Shown here: positions 32,342 through 32,930 of the stretch, piece by piece
How positions within the stretch are numbered: the stretch's first letter is position 1
Layout: each line of letters opens with the position of its first letter
Origin: Cudoniella acicularis
Lineage: Eukaryota > Ascomycota > Leotiomycetes > Helotiales > Helotiaceae
Direction: 5' to 3'
Assembly: GCA_013054445.1 (NCBI GenBank)
Contig: JAAMPI010000534.1
Span: 1-32,930 of the forward strand
Length of the DNA stretch: 32,930 bases
The notes under the pieces: generated by a model
Seen by the model: only the letters and a program-made list of their open reading frames with translations
Database searches by the model: none
What the model was told of the DNA's origin: nothing
Translations under genes and position numbers: made by a program

Positions 32342-32930
32342 ATGATCATACAGCGTTTAGTTGGAGCTACTTGCTTCAGTGCGAGAGCTTCCCTTCGACC
32401 TCAATCATGGCCGGCAAACAGAGGCAGCCTTCGAGTCTTCACCAAAACGAGCCGATTCCTCAAAGATGATTCCAATCAAACCACTATTCGGGTACAGGCA
32501 CTCAAACAGCCACAAGCAGCTGATGATGTGCCTGGAACGAAACCAGAAAATGCTCGCAATCCCGCGCCAGTCATACCTACTACAACACGGAAGGATCCTT
32601 TGGCTCTTGGGGACAAGACCAATCAAGAGCAACGCAAGGCGGACTGGGCTATCATGAAGGAGATGGCAAAATATTTGTGGCCTAAAGACAGTCTTGGAAC
32701 CAGATTTCGAGTTGGACTGGCTGTTACACTCTTGGTTGGCGCAAAAGTACTGAATGTGCAAGTGCCTTTCTATTTCAAGAGTATTGTTGATTCAATGAAT
32801 ATTGACTTCGTTGCAGTTGGAGGCACTGCAACTACTGTAGCCGGTTCAATGATTTTAGCATACGGCTTGACCAGGATTGGCGCTACGGTTTTCCAGGAAG
32901 TCAGAAACGCCGTTTTTTGCGAGTGTCTCT
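32342..32930 (+). CDS. atm1: Mitochondrial ABC transporter Atm1, 5' part (runs off the window)
   Basis: Half-size ABC exporter of the mitochondrial inner membrane that exports a sulfur/glutathione compound needed for cytosolic Fe-S protein assembly. The frame is open from the ATG at 32342 to the window end (about 196 residues of a usual ~700), with no intron so far. Residues 1-40 form an Arg/Ser-rich presequence with almost no acidic residues. The match to yeast Atm1 begins at KEMAKYLWPKDSLGTRFRV and continues through LVGAKVLNVQVPFYFKSIVDSMNI (TM1 and loop) to FQEVRNAVF (before TM3). The ATP-binding domain lies beyond the window. Upstream in-frame sequence has no nearby ATG. Confidence 0.92.
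   Translation, partial: MIIQRLVGATCFSARASLRPQSWPANRGSLRVFTKTSRFLKDDSNQTTIRVQALKQPQAADDVPGTKPENARNPAPVIPTTTRKDPLALGDKTNQEQRKADWAIMKEMAKYLWPKDSLGTRFRVGLAVTLLVGAKVLNVQVPFYFKSIVDSMNIDFVAVGGTATTVAGSMILAYGLTRIGATVFQEVRNAVFCECL

Noticed and set aside
1..32930. CRISPR arrays, bacterial operons, rRNA genes or a biosynthetic cluster
   Set aside because: The window is intron-rich fungal DNA; no regular direct-repeat/spacer array, rRNA segment or group of pathway enzymes was seen.

Overview
This is a nuclear DNA window from a filamentous ascomycete (Pezizomycotina). The evidence is many short GT-AG introns (about 46-150 bp) with CTAAC/CTGAY-like branch sites, and a fungal gene set: WSC sensor, Fig1, Sld2, fungal rhodopsin-domain protein, MCT-type MFS and Atm1. 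Gene content and base composition would suit a leotiomycete, but that is inference; nothing in the window fixes the class. I reassembled exon structures by hand from reading frames, splice signals and family conservation, so exon ends are predictions.

Layout, left to right: (1) 1-1613, no gene seen. (2) A head-to-head pair: DNA ligase I (minus, 1614-4499) and a Tip20/RINT1-type ER tether (plus, 4810-7470), sharing a 310-bp promoter with three ACGCG cores. (3) 7471-8522, gene-free, holding three diverged copies of a ~175-bp tandem repeat. (4) A Ymc1-like mitochondrial carrier (minus, 8523-9705). (5) A gap with a diverged 85-bp duplication, then a WSC-domain sensor (minus, 10986-11930). (6) About 5 kb with no recognisable gene except two doubtful small minus-strand ORFs (14448-14663 and 15262-15651), a CTGGNN hexamer run and a transition-rich 79-bp duplication. 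(7) A Topors-like RING protein (minus, 17191-18235) and a fungal rhodopsin-domain membrane protein (minus, 18677-20056), each interrupted by a +1 frameshift. (8) An APC-type permease (plus, 21399-23350) and Sld2 (plus, 23773-25328), the latter with a +1 frameshift in an A6 run. (9) Fig1 (minus, 25843-26799), an MCT-like MFS transporter (minus, 28044-29843, probably with one GC-AG intron), Aim24 (minus, 30658-31925) and, divergent from it, the 5' part of the mitochondrial ABC transporter Atm1 (plus, 32342 to the window end).

Most genes are conserved housekeeping or membrane genes and do not form a biosynthetic cluster. Two functional threads recur: DNA replication (ligase I and Sld2, both with MluI-box-like sequence upstream) and mitochondria (Ymc1-like carrier, Aim24, Atm1). 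I found no convincing new multi-gene system. The strongest unexpected signal is three genes needing removal of one base in a short homopolymer to restore a conserved frame (possibly four), which points to base-calling error or recent decay.
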